Shown one piece after another: positions 25,788 to 33,583 of a DNA stretch of 64,000 bases. Source of the DNA: Brevibacterium yomogidense (GTDB lineage Bacteria; Actinomycetota; Actinomycetes; Actinomycetales; Brevibacteriaceae). The number at the start of each line of letters is the position of its first letter. The stretch's first letter is position 1. The stretch covers positions 1 through 64,000 of the forward strand of contig NZ_FWFF01000008.1 in assembly GCF_900163715.1 (NCBI RefSeq). Reading direction: 5' to 3'. The notes under the pieces were generated by a model, which saw only the letters and a program-made list of their open reading frames with translations, had not been told where the DNA came from and ran no database searches. Both the position numbers and the translations under genes were made by a program.

Positions 25788-25823
25788 CGTCGGAGTGCTG
25801 GAGAGGCGAGCTCGCCGGTCGGC

Positions 25824-25973
25824 TCACATCGCTTCGAGGTGCTCGAGGATGAGTGTGAGGCCGATCGGGTTCTCGGGGTGCTCCTCGGCGAGCGTCCGGA
25901 CCTCGCTCAGGTGCGCTGCGCGCTGTGTCGGGCTGCAGGCGAGGTAGGAGCTGAACGGGGTGGCGTCTGGCAT
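25824..25973 (-). CDS. Small protein of 49 residues, unknown function
   Basis: An ATG at 25973 opens a 49-codon frame ending in TGA at 25824-25826. It starts M-P-D-A-T-P-F-S-S-Y-L-A-C-S and ends in a helix with E-H-P-E-N-P-I-G and L-I-L-E-H-L-E-A-M. AAAGGGA stands four bases before the ATG, and third codon positions are strongly G/C, as in real genes here. The sequence has one Cys, no signal peptide and no membrane helix; it looks like a short helical hairpin. It is the only coding sequence I can support between tRNA-Pro and the membrane protein at 26127. I do not recognise the family. Confidence 0.6.
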   Translation of the reverse strand: MPDATPFSSYLACSPTQRAAHLSEVRTLAEEHPENPIGLTLILEHLEAM

Positions 25974-26126
25974 CGTGTCCCTTTCGAGCTGTCATGTCCG
26001 CGTCAACCTCACGTCGTCGGCGCAGATCGTTCTCAGAACATGGAAACGCGATACACAGCCGCAGTTCAAATCACCGTCCCGATGCTGGGACGGGCCACGG
26101 GTGCAGAGGCTCGTAGAATTACGTGC

Positions 26127-27458
26127 ATGGGACTGTCTTCAGGGCCGGGGCCAGCGCCGGGGTCAGGGCCGAGGCCGAGGCCGGAGTCAGCGCCAGGGTC
26201 GGGGCGCCGGCCGCAGGTGGGACGCCCCCGCCGCGGTGGTGTCTCGCCGCTGCGCGACCTCCCGGTCGTCCTCTGGCTGCTCCTCGCCGCGGTCGCCGCC
26301 GTCATCCAGCCGTATCTGCGGGAAGCCGTGTGGGTGATGGTCCACCTGGCCCTGCTCGGTGCGATGACCCATGCGGTCCTCGTCTGGAGCACCTTCTTCG
26401 CCCAGGCCCTGCTCAAGACCCCGGAGTCCGTCGACCCCGCCGCGCATCAGTCGCTCCGCCAAGCGGGCATGGTCGTCGGGGTCCTCTGCGTGATCACCGG
26501 CGTGCCCATATCGCTGTGGCCGCTCGTGGTCGTCGGTGCATCCGTGGTCGCCGCCGTGGTCGTCTGGCACGGGATCGCCATGGCCCGGAGACTGCGCGCT
26601 GCATTGCCGAGCCGATTCGGCGTCACCGTCCGGTACTACCTCGCCGCGTCCGTGTGCCTGCCGGTGGGAGCGGTGTTCGGAGTGCTGCTGGCGCGCTGGC
26701 CCGCGAGCGAGCTCTTCGGCAGACTCCTCACCGCGCACACGCTGACGATGCTGCTCGGCTGGCTGGGGCTCACGATCATTGGCACGCTCGTGACGTTCTG
26801 GCCCACGATGCTCAGGACGCGCGTCGACCCGCGGGCCGCGGTGCTCGCGCAGCAGGCGCTCCCGATCGTGCTCGCGGGCATCGTTCTCATCGACATCGGT
26901 GCGCTCGCGGCCCTGCAAGGGCTCGTCGTGGCAGGTCTGCTCGTTCACCTGTTGGGCGTGATCTGGTGGGGACGGGCGCTGGTGGGTCCCGTCCGGACGG
27001 CGCCACCGCGCCGTGCGCCGGGGGTGTTCGCGGCCGCGGCCCTCGTCTGGGGCCTCGTCCTGCTCGTGTCCCTCATCGTGCACGTCGCGACGGCCGGCTC
27101 GTGGGGCGCGATCGCCGGCGGCTACCTGCCGATCACACTGATCGCGGTGCTGGGCTTCACCCTGCAGCTCCTCACCGGCGCCCTGTCGCAGCTCATCCCG
27201 ACCGTCCTGGGCGGCGGGCCGCGTGTCCGCGCTGCCGTGGACGCGGAGTTCGGACGGCTGCTGTGGTTCCGATTGGCCGTGCTCAACTCGGGCCTCATCG
27301 TCGCGCTCAGCCCGGTCCCCGTCGAGGCGCAGCGCGTGGCGCTCGCCGCCGTGATGCTCGCGGTCGGCCTCCTCGTGCCACTCCTCCTGCGCGGGATCAT
27401 CGTCGGTGTCCGCGGGCGGCGGGCCGGGCCGCAGAACTTTATCGCAGAAGCGCGATAA
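26127..27458 (+). CDS. Polytopic membrane protein resembling the membrane part of actinobacterial copper-oxidase fusions
   Basis: A 443-residue protein with about twelve hydrophobic helices after a ~45-residue Pro/Gly/Arg-rich leader encoded by near-repeats. Helix-embedded His residues occur in V-H-L-A-L-L-G-A-M-T-H, T-A-H-T-L-T-M-L-L-G-W-L-G-L and I-V-H-V. The block G-T-L-V-T-F-W-P-T-M-L-R-T-R is characteristic of a membrane domain that in other Actinobacteria is fused to a multicopper oxidase or nitrite reductase; no such catalytic domain is present here. A haem or copper role is therefore only a guess. The frame is open upstream, but ATG at 26127 is chosen because earlier sequence holds the minisatellite. 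The next gene is an NCS1 transporter. Confidence 0.6.
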   Translation: MGLSSGPGPAPGSGPRPRPESAPGSGRRPQVGRPRRGGVSPLRDLPVVLWLLLAAVAAVIQPYLREAVWVMVHLALLGAMTHAVLVWSTFFAQALLKTPESVDPAAHQSLRQAGMVVGVLCVITGVPISLWPLVVVGASVVAAVVVWHGIAMARRLRAALPSRFGVTVRYYLAASVCLPVGAVFGVLLARWPASELFGRLLTAHTLTMLLGWLGLTIIGTLVTFWPTMLRTRVDPRAAVLAQQALPIVLAGIVLIDIGALAALQGLVVAGLLVHLLGVIWWGRALVGPVRTAPPRRAPGVFAAAALVWGLVLLVSLIVHVATAGSWGAIAGGYLPITLIAVLGFTLQLLTGALSQLIPTVLGGGPRVRAAVDAEFGRLLWFRLAVLNSGLIVALSPVPVEAQRVALAAVMLAVGLLVPLLLRGIIVGVRGRRAGPQNFIAEAR

Positions 27459-27460
27459 AG
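27437..27460. promoter_or_regulatory. Inverted repeat at the NCS1 transporter promoter
   Basis: CTTTATCGC (27437-27445) and its exact complement (27452-27460) flank 6 nt and contain the stop codon of the membrane-protein gene. A -10 box TAGTAT lies at 27475-27480, so the repeat covers the -35 region, as an operator would. The AT-rich arms stand out from the local base composition. A weak terminator is the alternative. Confidence 0.5.
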
Positions 27461-27605
27461 GGCGCTTCGTCAGCTAGTATCGAGCCCGAACCGCACGTCC
27501 GCGGCGCGTCAGGCACTGCCCGACCAGCGGACCGCATCCGCGGAACGACGACGATCCGGACCCTCGGCGCGACGAAGCGTTCCACCCGACCGAGAGGAGA
27601 CGCCC

Positions 27606-29162
27606 GTGCCTGATCCAGTCTCGTCCCCACACCCAGCCCCACACCCACACGCGACACCTCCACCCCCACACGCGACACCCGCACCCACCGCCGCCACCGC
27701 CGTTCGCGCATCACCGGCAGCCGCCGCACCGGCACTCATCGAGCGCGCGGGGATCGAGGTCATCGCGGAGTCCGAGCGCACCGCGAAGCCCCACCACCTG
27801 TTCTGGCCGTGGTTCGCCGCGAACGTGTCCGTCTTCGGCATGAGCTACGGCTCCTGGATCCTGGACTTCGGCATCTCGTTCGTCCAGGCCACGGTCGTCG
27901 CGCTCATCGGCATTGTCGTGTCCTTCGGGCTCTGCGGCCTTATCGCGATCGCGGGGAAGCGGGGCAGCGCACCGACGATGGTGCTCTCACGTGCGGCGTT
28001 CGGCGTCCACGGACAGAAGCTGCCCGGCATCGCCTCGTGGCTCACCTCCATCGGGTGGGAGACGATGCTCGCGATCTCCGCCGTGCTCGCCACGGCCACC
28101 GTCTTCTCCGCCCTGGGCCTCCCGTCGGGGACCGGCGTCCTCATCGCCGCCACGCTCGTCATCGCAGCACTCATCGTGCTGGCGTCCGTCCTGGGCTATC
28201 ACACGATCATCCGGCTGCAGTCGGTGCTCACGTGGCTCACCGGCGCGATGACGATCGGCTTCATGACCCTCACGGTCCCTCACATCGACCTGGGCGCCGT
28301 GCTCGCGCACCCGTCCGGTTCCACCCAGCAGGTGATCGGCGCGCTGGTCATGGTGATGACCGGGTTCGGGCTGGGCTGGATCAACATCGCCGCGGACTGG
28401 TCGCGCTACCAGCGTCGGGACACCTCGGACGGGAAGATCGTCGTGTGGAACACGATCGGCGGATCCGCGGCACCCGCGATCCTCGTCGTCTTCGGCCTCC
28501 TGCTCGCGGGCTCGGACGACGGCCTCCGCGCCGCAGTGGGGGACGACCCCGTCGGTGCGCTCGCCTCGATCCTCCCGCTGTGGGCGCTCGTGCCGTTCCT
28601 CCTCACCGCCGTCCTCTCGCTGGTGTCCGGCGCGGTGCTCGGCATCTACTCGTCCGGACTGACCCTGCTGAGCCTCGGGATCAACATCCCCCGTCCGCTC
28701 GCCGCCGCGATCGACGGAGTGATCCTCACCGTCGCCACGATCTGGGTCGTGTTCTTCGCACAGTCCTTCATCGGACCGTTCCAGTCGTTCCTCATCACGC
28801 TGGGCGTCCCGCTCGCGGCGTGGGCGGGCATCCTCATCGCCGATGTCCTCTCCCGTCGCCGCGAGTACGACGAGGCCGCGCTCTTCGACCCCGCCGGCCG
28901 CTACGGCTCCGTGGACTGGGTGTCCGTCACGACGATGGTCGCAGCCTCGCTCATCGGGTGGGGCCTGGTCGTCAACGGCTTCGCCGACGACGCCGCCTGG
29001 AACAACTGGCAGGGCTACCTGCTCGGACCCCTGGGCGGTCGTGACGGCGACTGGGCGTACGCGAACCTGGGCGTGCTCGTTGCGCTGGTCCTCGCCTTCG
29101 GCGTCACGTGGTTCGCCCGGAAGCGGACCATCCGTCGCCAGGAGGAGGTGGCCGTCCCGTGA
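27606..29162 (+). CDS. NCS1-family nucleobase/allantoin-type transporter
   Basis: A 518-residue proton- or sodium-coupled permease with twelve helices. After a disordered Pro/His/Ala leader, the family block F-W-P-W-F-A-A-N-V-S-V-F-G-M-S-Y-G-S-W appears, then G-K-R-G-S-A-P-T-M-V-L-S-R-A-A-F-G and a conserved D-W-S-R-Y-Q-R-R in the middle. NCS1 proteins import purines, cytosine, uracil, allantoin or hydantoins; the cysteine hydrolase overlapping its end suggests that the substrate is an amide-containing nucleobase breakdown product. The GTG start has GAGAGGAG upstream, and the leader mRNA would be about 120 nt from the -10 box at 27475. Confidence 0.9.
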   Translation: MPDPVSSPHPAPHPHATPPPPHATPAPTAATAVRASPAAAAPALIERAGIEVIAESERTAKPHHLFWPWFAANVSVFGMSYGSWILDFGISFVQATVVALIGIVVSFGLCGLIAIAGKRGSAPTMVLSRAAFGVHGQKLPGIASWLTSIGWETMLAISAVLATATVFSALGLPSGTGVLIAATLVIAALIVLASVLGYHTIIRLQSVLTWLTGAMTIGFMTLTVPHIDLGAVLAHPSGSTQQVIGALVMVMTGFGLGWINIAADWSRYQRRDTSDGKIVVWNTIGGSAAPAILVVFGLLLAGSDDGLRAAVGDDPVGALASILPLWALVPFLLTAVLSLVSGAVLGIYSSGLTLLSLGINIPRPLAAAIDGVILTVATIWVVFFAQSFIGPFQSFLITLGVPLAAWAGILIADVLSRRREYDEAALFDPAGRYGSVDWVSVTTMVAASLIGWGLVVNGFADDAAWNNWQGYLLGPLGGRDGDWAYANLGVLVALVLAFGVTWFARKRTIRRQEEVAVP

Positions 29163-29821
29163 CGGACCCGCACTCCAGCACGGAGAACCCGGACCCCACC
29201 GCCGAGGCGCCGGTTCCGCTTGTGCCGACCACCGCCTCGGCGTCGGCCCACGGCACCACCGCGCCCGAGGCCCCCTGGCTGGTCGTGATCGACCCTCAGG
29301 TGATCTTCGCGGACCCGTCGTCGGACTGGGCGTCTGCGGAGTTCGAATCTGCCTGGTCGGTCATCGAGCGGATCGCTCCGCAGTTCGGCGACCGCGTCAT
29401 CGTGACCCGGTGGCTGCCGACCGCCCCGCGGAGCACCGCCGCGGGACGGGCGACCTCGTGGGGACCCTACTTCGCGGCCTGGCCGTTCGCGGATCGGCCC
29501 GCCGATGATCGGATCTTTGACCTCGTGCAGAGTGCCGCCGGACTCAGCGGGCGTCCCACGGTCGACGAGCCGACGTTCGGGAAGTGGGGCGCGCAGCTCC
29601 GCGCTCTCACAGGCGATGCCCCGCACCTCGTCCTCGCCGGGGTCTCGACCGACTGCTGCGTGATCGCGACCGCGCTCGCCGCAGCGGACGCCGGCGCCCA
29701 CGTGACGGTATTCTCCGACGCCTGCGCGGGATCGACACGCGCGGACGGAGCCGCCGCTCTGCGCGTCATGGATCTCTTCGACCCGCAGATCCGGGTCACG
29801 GCGTCCCCAGCCATCACGTGA
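29159..29821 (+). CDS. Cysteine hydrolase (isochorismatase-like family)
   Basis: A 220-residue alpha/beta hydrolase of the isochorismatase superfamily. The catalytic triad is visible: Asp in V-I-D-P-Q, Lys in F-G-K-W-G, and Cys in V-S-T-D-C-C-V-I-A-T. The first ~40 residues are a polar leader. The GTG start overlaps the transporter stop (GTGA), so transport and hydrolysis are coupled. Relatives cleave nicotinamide, N-carbamoyl compounds, ureidoacrylate or isochorismate; with an NCS1 transporter, an N-carbamoyl or ureido substrate from pyrimidine, purine or hydantoin breakdown is most likely, but this is inference. Confidence 0.87.
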   Translation: MTDPHSSTENPDPTAEAPVPLVPTTASASAHGTTAPEAPWLVVIDPQVIFADPSSDWASAEFESAWSVIERIAPQFGDRVIVTRWLPTAPRSTAAGRATSWGPYFAAWPFADRPADDRIFDLVQSAAGLSGRPTVDEPTFGKWGAQLRALTGDAPHLVLAGVSTDCCVIATALAAADAGAHVTVFSDACAGSTRADGAAALRVMDLFDPQIRVTASPAIT

Positions 29822-29892
29822 CTCGGTGGACTCACGTGCCCTGCGTCACTGCTGACGTCGTCCGTTGTACGCTCAGAGGGCAGGCCAGGACT

Positions 29893-29945
29893 GAGCGCCG
29901 ACCAGGTCAGAGCACCGACCAGGACAGACGGCACTCACCAGGACA
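29893..29945 (+). repeat. 17-nt tandem repeat before the osmoprotectant operon
   Basis: Three copies of a GAGCACCGACCAGGACA-like unit start at 29893, 29910 and about 29927 (the third is two bases longer). The array lies between the hydrolase stop and the binding-protein gene. Related GACCAGGA words recur at 32732 and 32756 in the same operon. Confidence 0.7.
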
Positions 29946-30013
29946 GACGTGTCGGAGCACCGGGATCACGACGGACCGGAGTGCCGAGGCACCGGAGACG
30001 AGGCGGACCCGCT

Positions 30014-30937
30014 GTGAGACCAAGACCCCTAGTCACGACGGCCATGACCGCAGCAGTGCTCATGGCACTGGGAGGCTGCGTGTCGGACCCGCTCGCCGGC
30101 GGCGACGAGGACGCGGGTGAGGGGCCGATCGTCGTCTCCAGTGCGAACTTCACGGAGTCGGAGATCATCGGCAACCTCTACGCCCAGGCGCTCGAGGGTG
30201 CGGGGACAGAGGTGGAGACGCAGTTCAACATCGGTTCTCGCGAGGCCTACATCCCCGCGCTCTCCGACGGATCCATCGATGTGATCCCCGAATACACCGG
30301 CAACCTCCTGCTCTTCCTCGACCCGGAGGCAGACGTATCGAGTCCCGAATCGATCGCGGAGGCGCTGCCCGCGGCACTCGAGGCGAAGGGACTCGACGGA
30401 CTCGAGCCCGCGGAAGCGGAGAACAAGGACTCGGTGGTCGTCACCGCGGAGACTGCCGAGGACTGGGACCTCGAGGCGATCGGGGACCTCGCCGAGCACG
30501 GCGACGACCTGACGATGGCGGGCCCTCCGGAGTTCGCGGAGCGCGCGGTCGGCCTGCCCGGGCTCGAGGAGACGTACGACGTGACGGTGGACGGCTTCGA
30601 GCCGATCGCCGACGGCGGCGGCCCGGCCACGGTCGACGCGCTGGTGGGCGGCGACGTGCAGGCGGCGAACATCTTCTCGACGAATCCGGCGATCGAGGCG
30701 GAGGGCCTCGTCGTGCTCGAGGACCCCGAGGGCCACTTCGCCGCGCAGAACGTCGTTCCCGTGGTGCGACAGGACCGCCTCACCGCAGACGCACAGGCCG
30801 CACTCGATGCCGTCTCTGCAGAGCTGACGACGGACGACCTCGTCGCCCTCAACCTCCGGGTGTCGGGGGAGGAGAAGGCCGAACCCGCCACAGCCGCCGC
30901 AGACTGGCTGGAGGAGCGAGGACTGCTGGACTCATGA
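30014..30937 (+). CDS. Osmoprotectant-type ABC transporter, substrate-binding lipoprotein
   Basis: A 307-residue OpuAC/ProX-class binding protein. The signal ends in the lipobox L-G-G-C, so it is tethered outside the cell. The mature part begins V-V-S-S-A-N-F-T-E-S-E-I-I-G-N-L-Y-A and has D-V-I-P-E-Y-T-G-N-L-L and I-F-S-T-N-P-A-I, all typical of OpuBC/OpuCC-type proteins for choline, glycine betaine or carnitine; EgtU-type ergothioneine import is a close alternative. The GTG at 30014 has GAGGCGG upstream. It overlaps the ATPase gene by 4 bp and heads a four-gene operon. Confidence 0.9.
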   Translation: MRPRPLVTTAMTAAVLMALGGCVSDPLAGGDEDAGEGPIVVSSANFTESEIIGNLYAQALEGAGTEVETQFNIGSREAYIPALSDGSIDVIPEYTGNLLLFLDPEADVSSPESIAEALPAALEAKGLDGLEPAEAENKDSVVVTAETAEDWDLEAIGDLAEHGDDLTMAGPPEFAERAVGLPGLEETYDVTVDGFEPIADGGGPATVDALVGGDVQAANIFSTNPAIEAEGLVVLEDPEGHFAAQNVVPVVRQDRLTADAQAALDAVSAELTTDDLVALNLRVSGEEKAEPATAAADWLEERGLLDS

Positions 30938-32019
30938 TCGAGTTCGAGGGGGTCTCGAAGACGTATCCGGACGGGACGACGGCGATCGAGCATCTCGACC
31001 TGGTCGTCCCCTCCGGTTCCCTCACGGTGTTCGTCGGCCCCAGCGGATGCGGGAAGACCACGTCGATGCGGATGATCAACCGCATGGTCGAGCCGACGAC
31101 CGGTCGGATCCTCGTCGACGGGGAGGACATCGCAGCTGTCCCGACCGTGTCGCTGCGCCAGTCGATGGGCTATGTCATCCAGGGCGCGGGCCTGTTCCCC
31201 CACCGCACCGCACTGGACAACGCCGCGACCACACTGCGGCTGACGGGCATGTCCAAGGCCGAGGCGCGGGAGAGAGCGCGCGCTGCGCTGCGCCTGGTCC
31301 GCCTGCGACCGGAGCTGGACGACCGGTTCCCGAGCCAGCTCTCCGGCGGGCAGCAGCAGCGCGTGGGTGTGGCACGGGCCCTGGCCGCGGACCCGCCGAT
31401 CCTGCTCATGGACGAGCCCTTCTCCGCCGTCGACCCCGTCGTCCGCGCCGAGCTCCAGGCCGAACTCCTGCGTCTGCGGACGACGCTGTCCCAGACGATC
31501 GTCTTCGTCACCCACGACATCGACGAGGCACTGCTGCTCGGGGATCGCATCGCGGTGTTCGGTCCGGGAGGGACGCTCCACCAGTACGCGGAGCCGCAGA
31601 CCATCCTCGAACGTCCAGCCGACTCCTTCGTCGCCCAGATGGTCGGCCGCGATCGGGGATTCCGGTCTCTGGGATTCCACGCCGACGACCTGCCCGTCCA
31701 CCCGCTGGGGGAGAGGGACGCGCAGGGGTCCGTGACCGCGCCGTCGCCTGGGGGAATGGTTCCCGAGTCACACACGACCGACGAGCCATGGCGCCTCCAG
31801 CTCGATGACGAGGGCGGGCCCGTCGCGTGGCTGCGCGGGGAGTCGCGGATCCCCGCCGGTGACGGGCACATCCCGGGCGCCGGGCTCAGATCCGCGCTCG
31901 ATGCGGTCCTCGCGTCACCAGCGGACGCCGCCGTGGTCGTCGAGGAAGGCCGCGCAGTGGGGTGGCTGGACCGGAACACCGTCCTCCGTGCGCTCGCAGC
32001 CCCCGCGGACCGATCATGA
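30934..32019 (+). CDS. Osmoprotectant-type ABC transporter, ATP-binding subunit
   Basis: A 361-residue ATPase of the OpuA/ProV/OpuCA class. Walker A is G-P-S-G-C-G-K-T-T, the signature L-S-G-G-Q-Q-Q-R-V-G, Walker B I-L-L-M-D-E-P-F and the switch His in V-T-H-D-I-D-E-A. After residue ~240 a C-terminal extension replaces the usual two CBS domains with one partial CBS-like segment (P-A-D-A-A-V-V-V-E-E-G-R-A-V-G-W-L-D). CBS domains in relatives sense ionic strength, so osmotic gating may be altered. ATGA overlap with the binding-protein gene. Confidence 0.93.
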   Translation: MIEFEGVSKTYPDGTTAIEHLDLVVPSGSLTVFVGPSGCGKTTSMRMINRMVEPTTGRILVDGEDIAAVPTVSLRQSMGYVIQGAGLFPHRTALDNAATTLRLTGMSKAEARERARAALRLVRLRPELDDRFPSQLSGGQQQRVGVARALAADPPILLMDEPFSAVDPVVRAELQAELLRLRTTLSQTIVFVTHDIDEALLLGDRIAVFGPGGTLHQYAEPQTILERPADSFVAQMVGRDRGFRSLGFHADDLPVHPLGERDAQGSVTAPSPGGMVPESHTTDEPWRLQLDDEGGPVAWLRGESRIPAGDGHIPGAGLRSALDAVLASPADAAVVVEEGRAVGWLDRNTVLRALAAPADRS

Positions 32020-32029
32020 CGAGCCGGCC

Positions 32030-32677
32030 ATGACCTGGATGCTCGCGAACGGCGAGATGTTCGCCGCGCTGCTCGCGGAGCACACGGTGCTCGCGCTCCT
32101 GCCGACCGTCATCGGACTGCTCGTCGCGGTCCCGCTCGGGGCGATGCTGCGCGGTCTTCCGCGGGCACGATCGATCGCCGTCGTCGTCGCGGCGATCGTC
32201 TTCACGATCCCGTCACTGGCCCTCTTCGTCGTCATCCCCGGACTCATCGGCACCCGCATCCTCGATCCCATCAACGTCGTGCTGGCGCTGAGCCTGTACT
32301 CCCTCGCTCTGCTCGTCCGCTCCGTCCTCGACGCGCTCGATGCGGTGCCGGGGGATGTGCGCGATGCGGCGCGTGCGATGGGCTACGCGCCGCTGCGCCG
32401 CATCGTCGCCGTCGATCTGCCGGTCACCGTCCCCGTGCTGACGCCTGCTCTGCGCGTCGTGGCGGTCACCAACGTGTCGCTCGTATCCGTCGGCGCGGTG
32501 ATCGGGATCGGTGGCCTCGGCAGTCTCTTCACCGCCGGCTATCAGCGCAGCTACCCCGATCAGATCCTCGCGGGCATCATCGGCACCGTGGCGCTCGCGC
32601 TCCTCCTGGATCGCCTCATCGCGCTCGCCGGGTGGTCGCTGACGCGCTGGCGCCGGACTGCAGGGGCCGCCTCATGA
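32030..32677 (+). CDS. Osmoprotectant-type ABC transporter, permease 1
   Basis: A 215-residue inner-membrane permease with five or six helices. It carries the permease EAA-type loop R-D-A-A-R-A-M-G-Y-A-P-L-R-R-I-V-A-V-D-L-P and G-A-V-I-G-I-G-G-L-G-S-L-F, both typical of OpuCB/OpuCD-type subunits. ATG at 32030 begins 10 bp after the ATPase stop. It pairs with the second permease 102 bp downstream to form the channel. Confidence 0.92.
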   Translation: MTWMLANGEMFAALLAEHTVLALLPTVIGLLVAVPLGAMLRGLPRARSIAVVVAAIVFTIPSLALFVVIPGLIGTRILDPINVVLALSLYSLALLVRSVLDALDAVPGDVRDAARAMGYAPLRRIVAVDLPVTVPVLTPALRVVAVTNVSLVSVGAVIGIGGLGSLFTAGYQRSYPDQILAGIIGTVALALLLDRLIALAGWSLTRWRRTAGAAS

Positions 32678-32718
32678 CGAAGCGAGCAGAGGGCGACGCG
32701 ACGACGCGCCCACGCAAC

Positions 32719-32766
32719 GACGTGAGGTACCGACCAGGACCTGACGCGAGGTACCGACCAGGAGCT
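32719..32766 (+). repeat. 24-nt tandem duplication between the two permease genes
   Basis: A 24-nt unit at 32719-32742 is repeated at 32743-32766 with two mismatches; a 16-nt core is identical. It lies after the permease 1 stop and just before the ribosome binding site of permease 2. Confidence 0.75.
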
Positions 32767-32779
32767 GAAAGGGGTGCGG

Positions 32780-33406
32780 ATGACTGACATCGGCACGATC
32801 CTCCTCCGTGTGCTCGAGCACCTCGGATACACCGGACTGGCCGTGGGCGCCGCGGCGCTCGTCGCGCTGCCGCTGGGCCTGCTGATCGGCCACACCGGCC
32901 GGGGGACCTGGACCATCGGTGCCGCGAACGCGCTGCGTGCACTGCCGAGCCTGGGACTCATGACGCTGCTCGTCCTGCTCATCGGCGCGGGCATCGTGCC
33001 GCCGACCATCGCACTGATCCTCCTCGCGATCCCGCCCATCCTCGCGAACACCGCCGCAGGCATCGCCCATGCGGATCCGGTGACGGTGGACGCGGCGCGG
33101 GCGATGGGGATGGACGAGCGGCAGGTGCTCGCCCAGGTCGAGCTGCCGATCGCGCTGCCGCTCATCGTCGGCGGCTTCCGTGCCGCGATCCTGCAGGTCG
33201 TTGCGACGGCGACGATCGCGGCCTTCGTGAACTTGGGCGGCCTCGGGCGCTTCATCTTCGACGGTCTCGCGCTGTATGACTACGGGCGGGTCCTCCTGGG
33301 CGCGGCGCTCGTCGCGGGAGTCGCCCTCGTGCTCGATGGTGCGCTCGCTCTGGTGTCACGGGCCGTGGCCCCCGGGCGGCCCTCGCGGCGCCGCGCGACC
33401 GCCTGA
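32780..33406 (+). CDS. Osmoprotectant-type ABC transporter, permease 2
   Basis: A 208-residue permease homologous to the first, with R-A-L-P-S-L-G-L-M-T-L, the coupling loop D-A-A-R-A-M-G-M-D-E-R-Q-V-L-A-Q-V-E-L-P, and V-N-L-G-G-L-G-R-F-I-F-D-G. ATG at 32780 has GAAAGGGG at six bases; an upstream GTG at 32774 overlaps that site and is less likely. Last gene of the operon. Its stop codon lies inside the first copy of a 20-nt duplication. Confidence 0.92.
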   Translation: MTDIGTILLRVLEHLGYTGLAVGAAALVALPLGLLIGHTGRGTWTIGAANALRALPSLGLMTLLVLLIGAGIVPPTIALILLAIPPILANTAAGIAHADPVTVDAARAMGMDERQVLAQVELPIALPLIVGGFRAAILQVVATATIAAFVNLGGLGRFIFDGLALYDYGRVLLGAALVAGVALVLDGALALVSRAVAPGRPSRRRATA

Positions 33407-33441
33407 TACTGCAAATGCAGGCCTGATTCTGCAAATGCAGG
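33402..33441. repeat. 20-nt tandem duplication with CTGCA-AA-TGCAG dyads, over a stop codon
   Basis: Two 20-nt units (33402-33421 and 33422-33441) differ at one base. Each holds the palindrome CTGCAAATGCAG (33409-33420, 33429-33440), so the dyads sit 20 bp apart, about two helical turns. The first unit contains the permease stop. It lies upstream of tig and could be an operator pair or only a slippage product. Confidence 0.75.
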
Positions 33442-33583
33442 GGACGGTGCGTAATATTGCAGACTATGTGCGGACGCCCGTGTGCGCCCGCAGACATCAG
33501 CACGTGACCGTCCGCTCCGCATCATGCCGTGTACGGCCCGGCCGTGCACACGCTACAGCGCAGCAGACAACGAGAGGGAAACT

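Noticed and set aside
25642-25995. 117-codon minus-strand frame through the minisatellite
   Set aside because: It is read through by a repeat whose length is not a multiple of three, has no ribosome binding site, and overlaps in another frame the better supported 49-residue gene.
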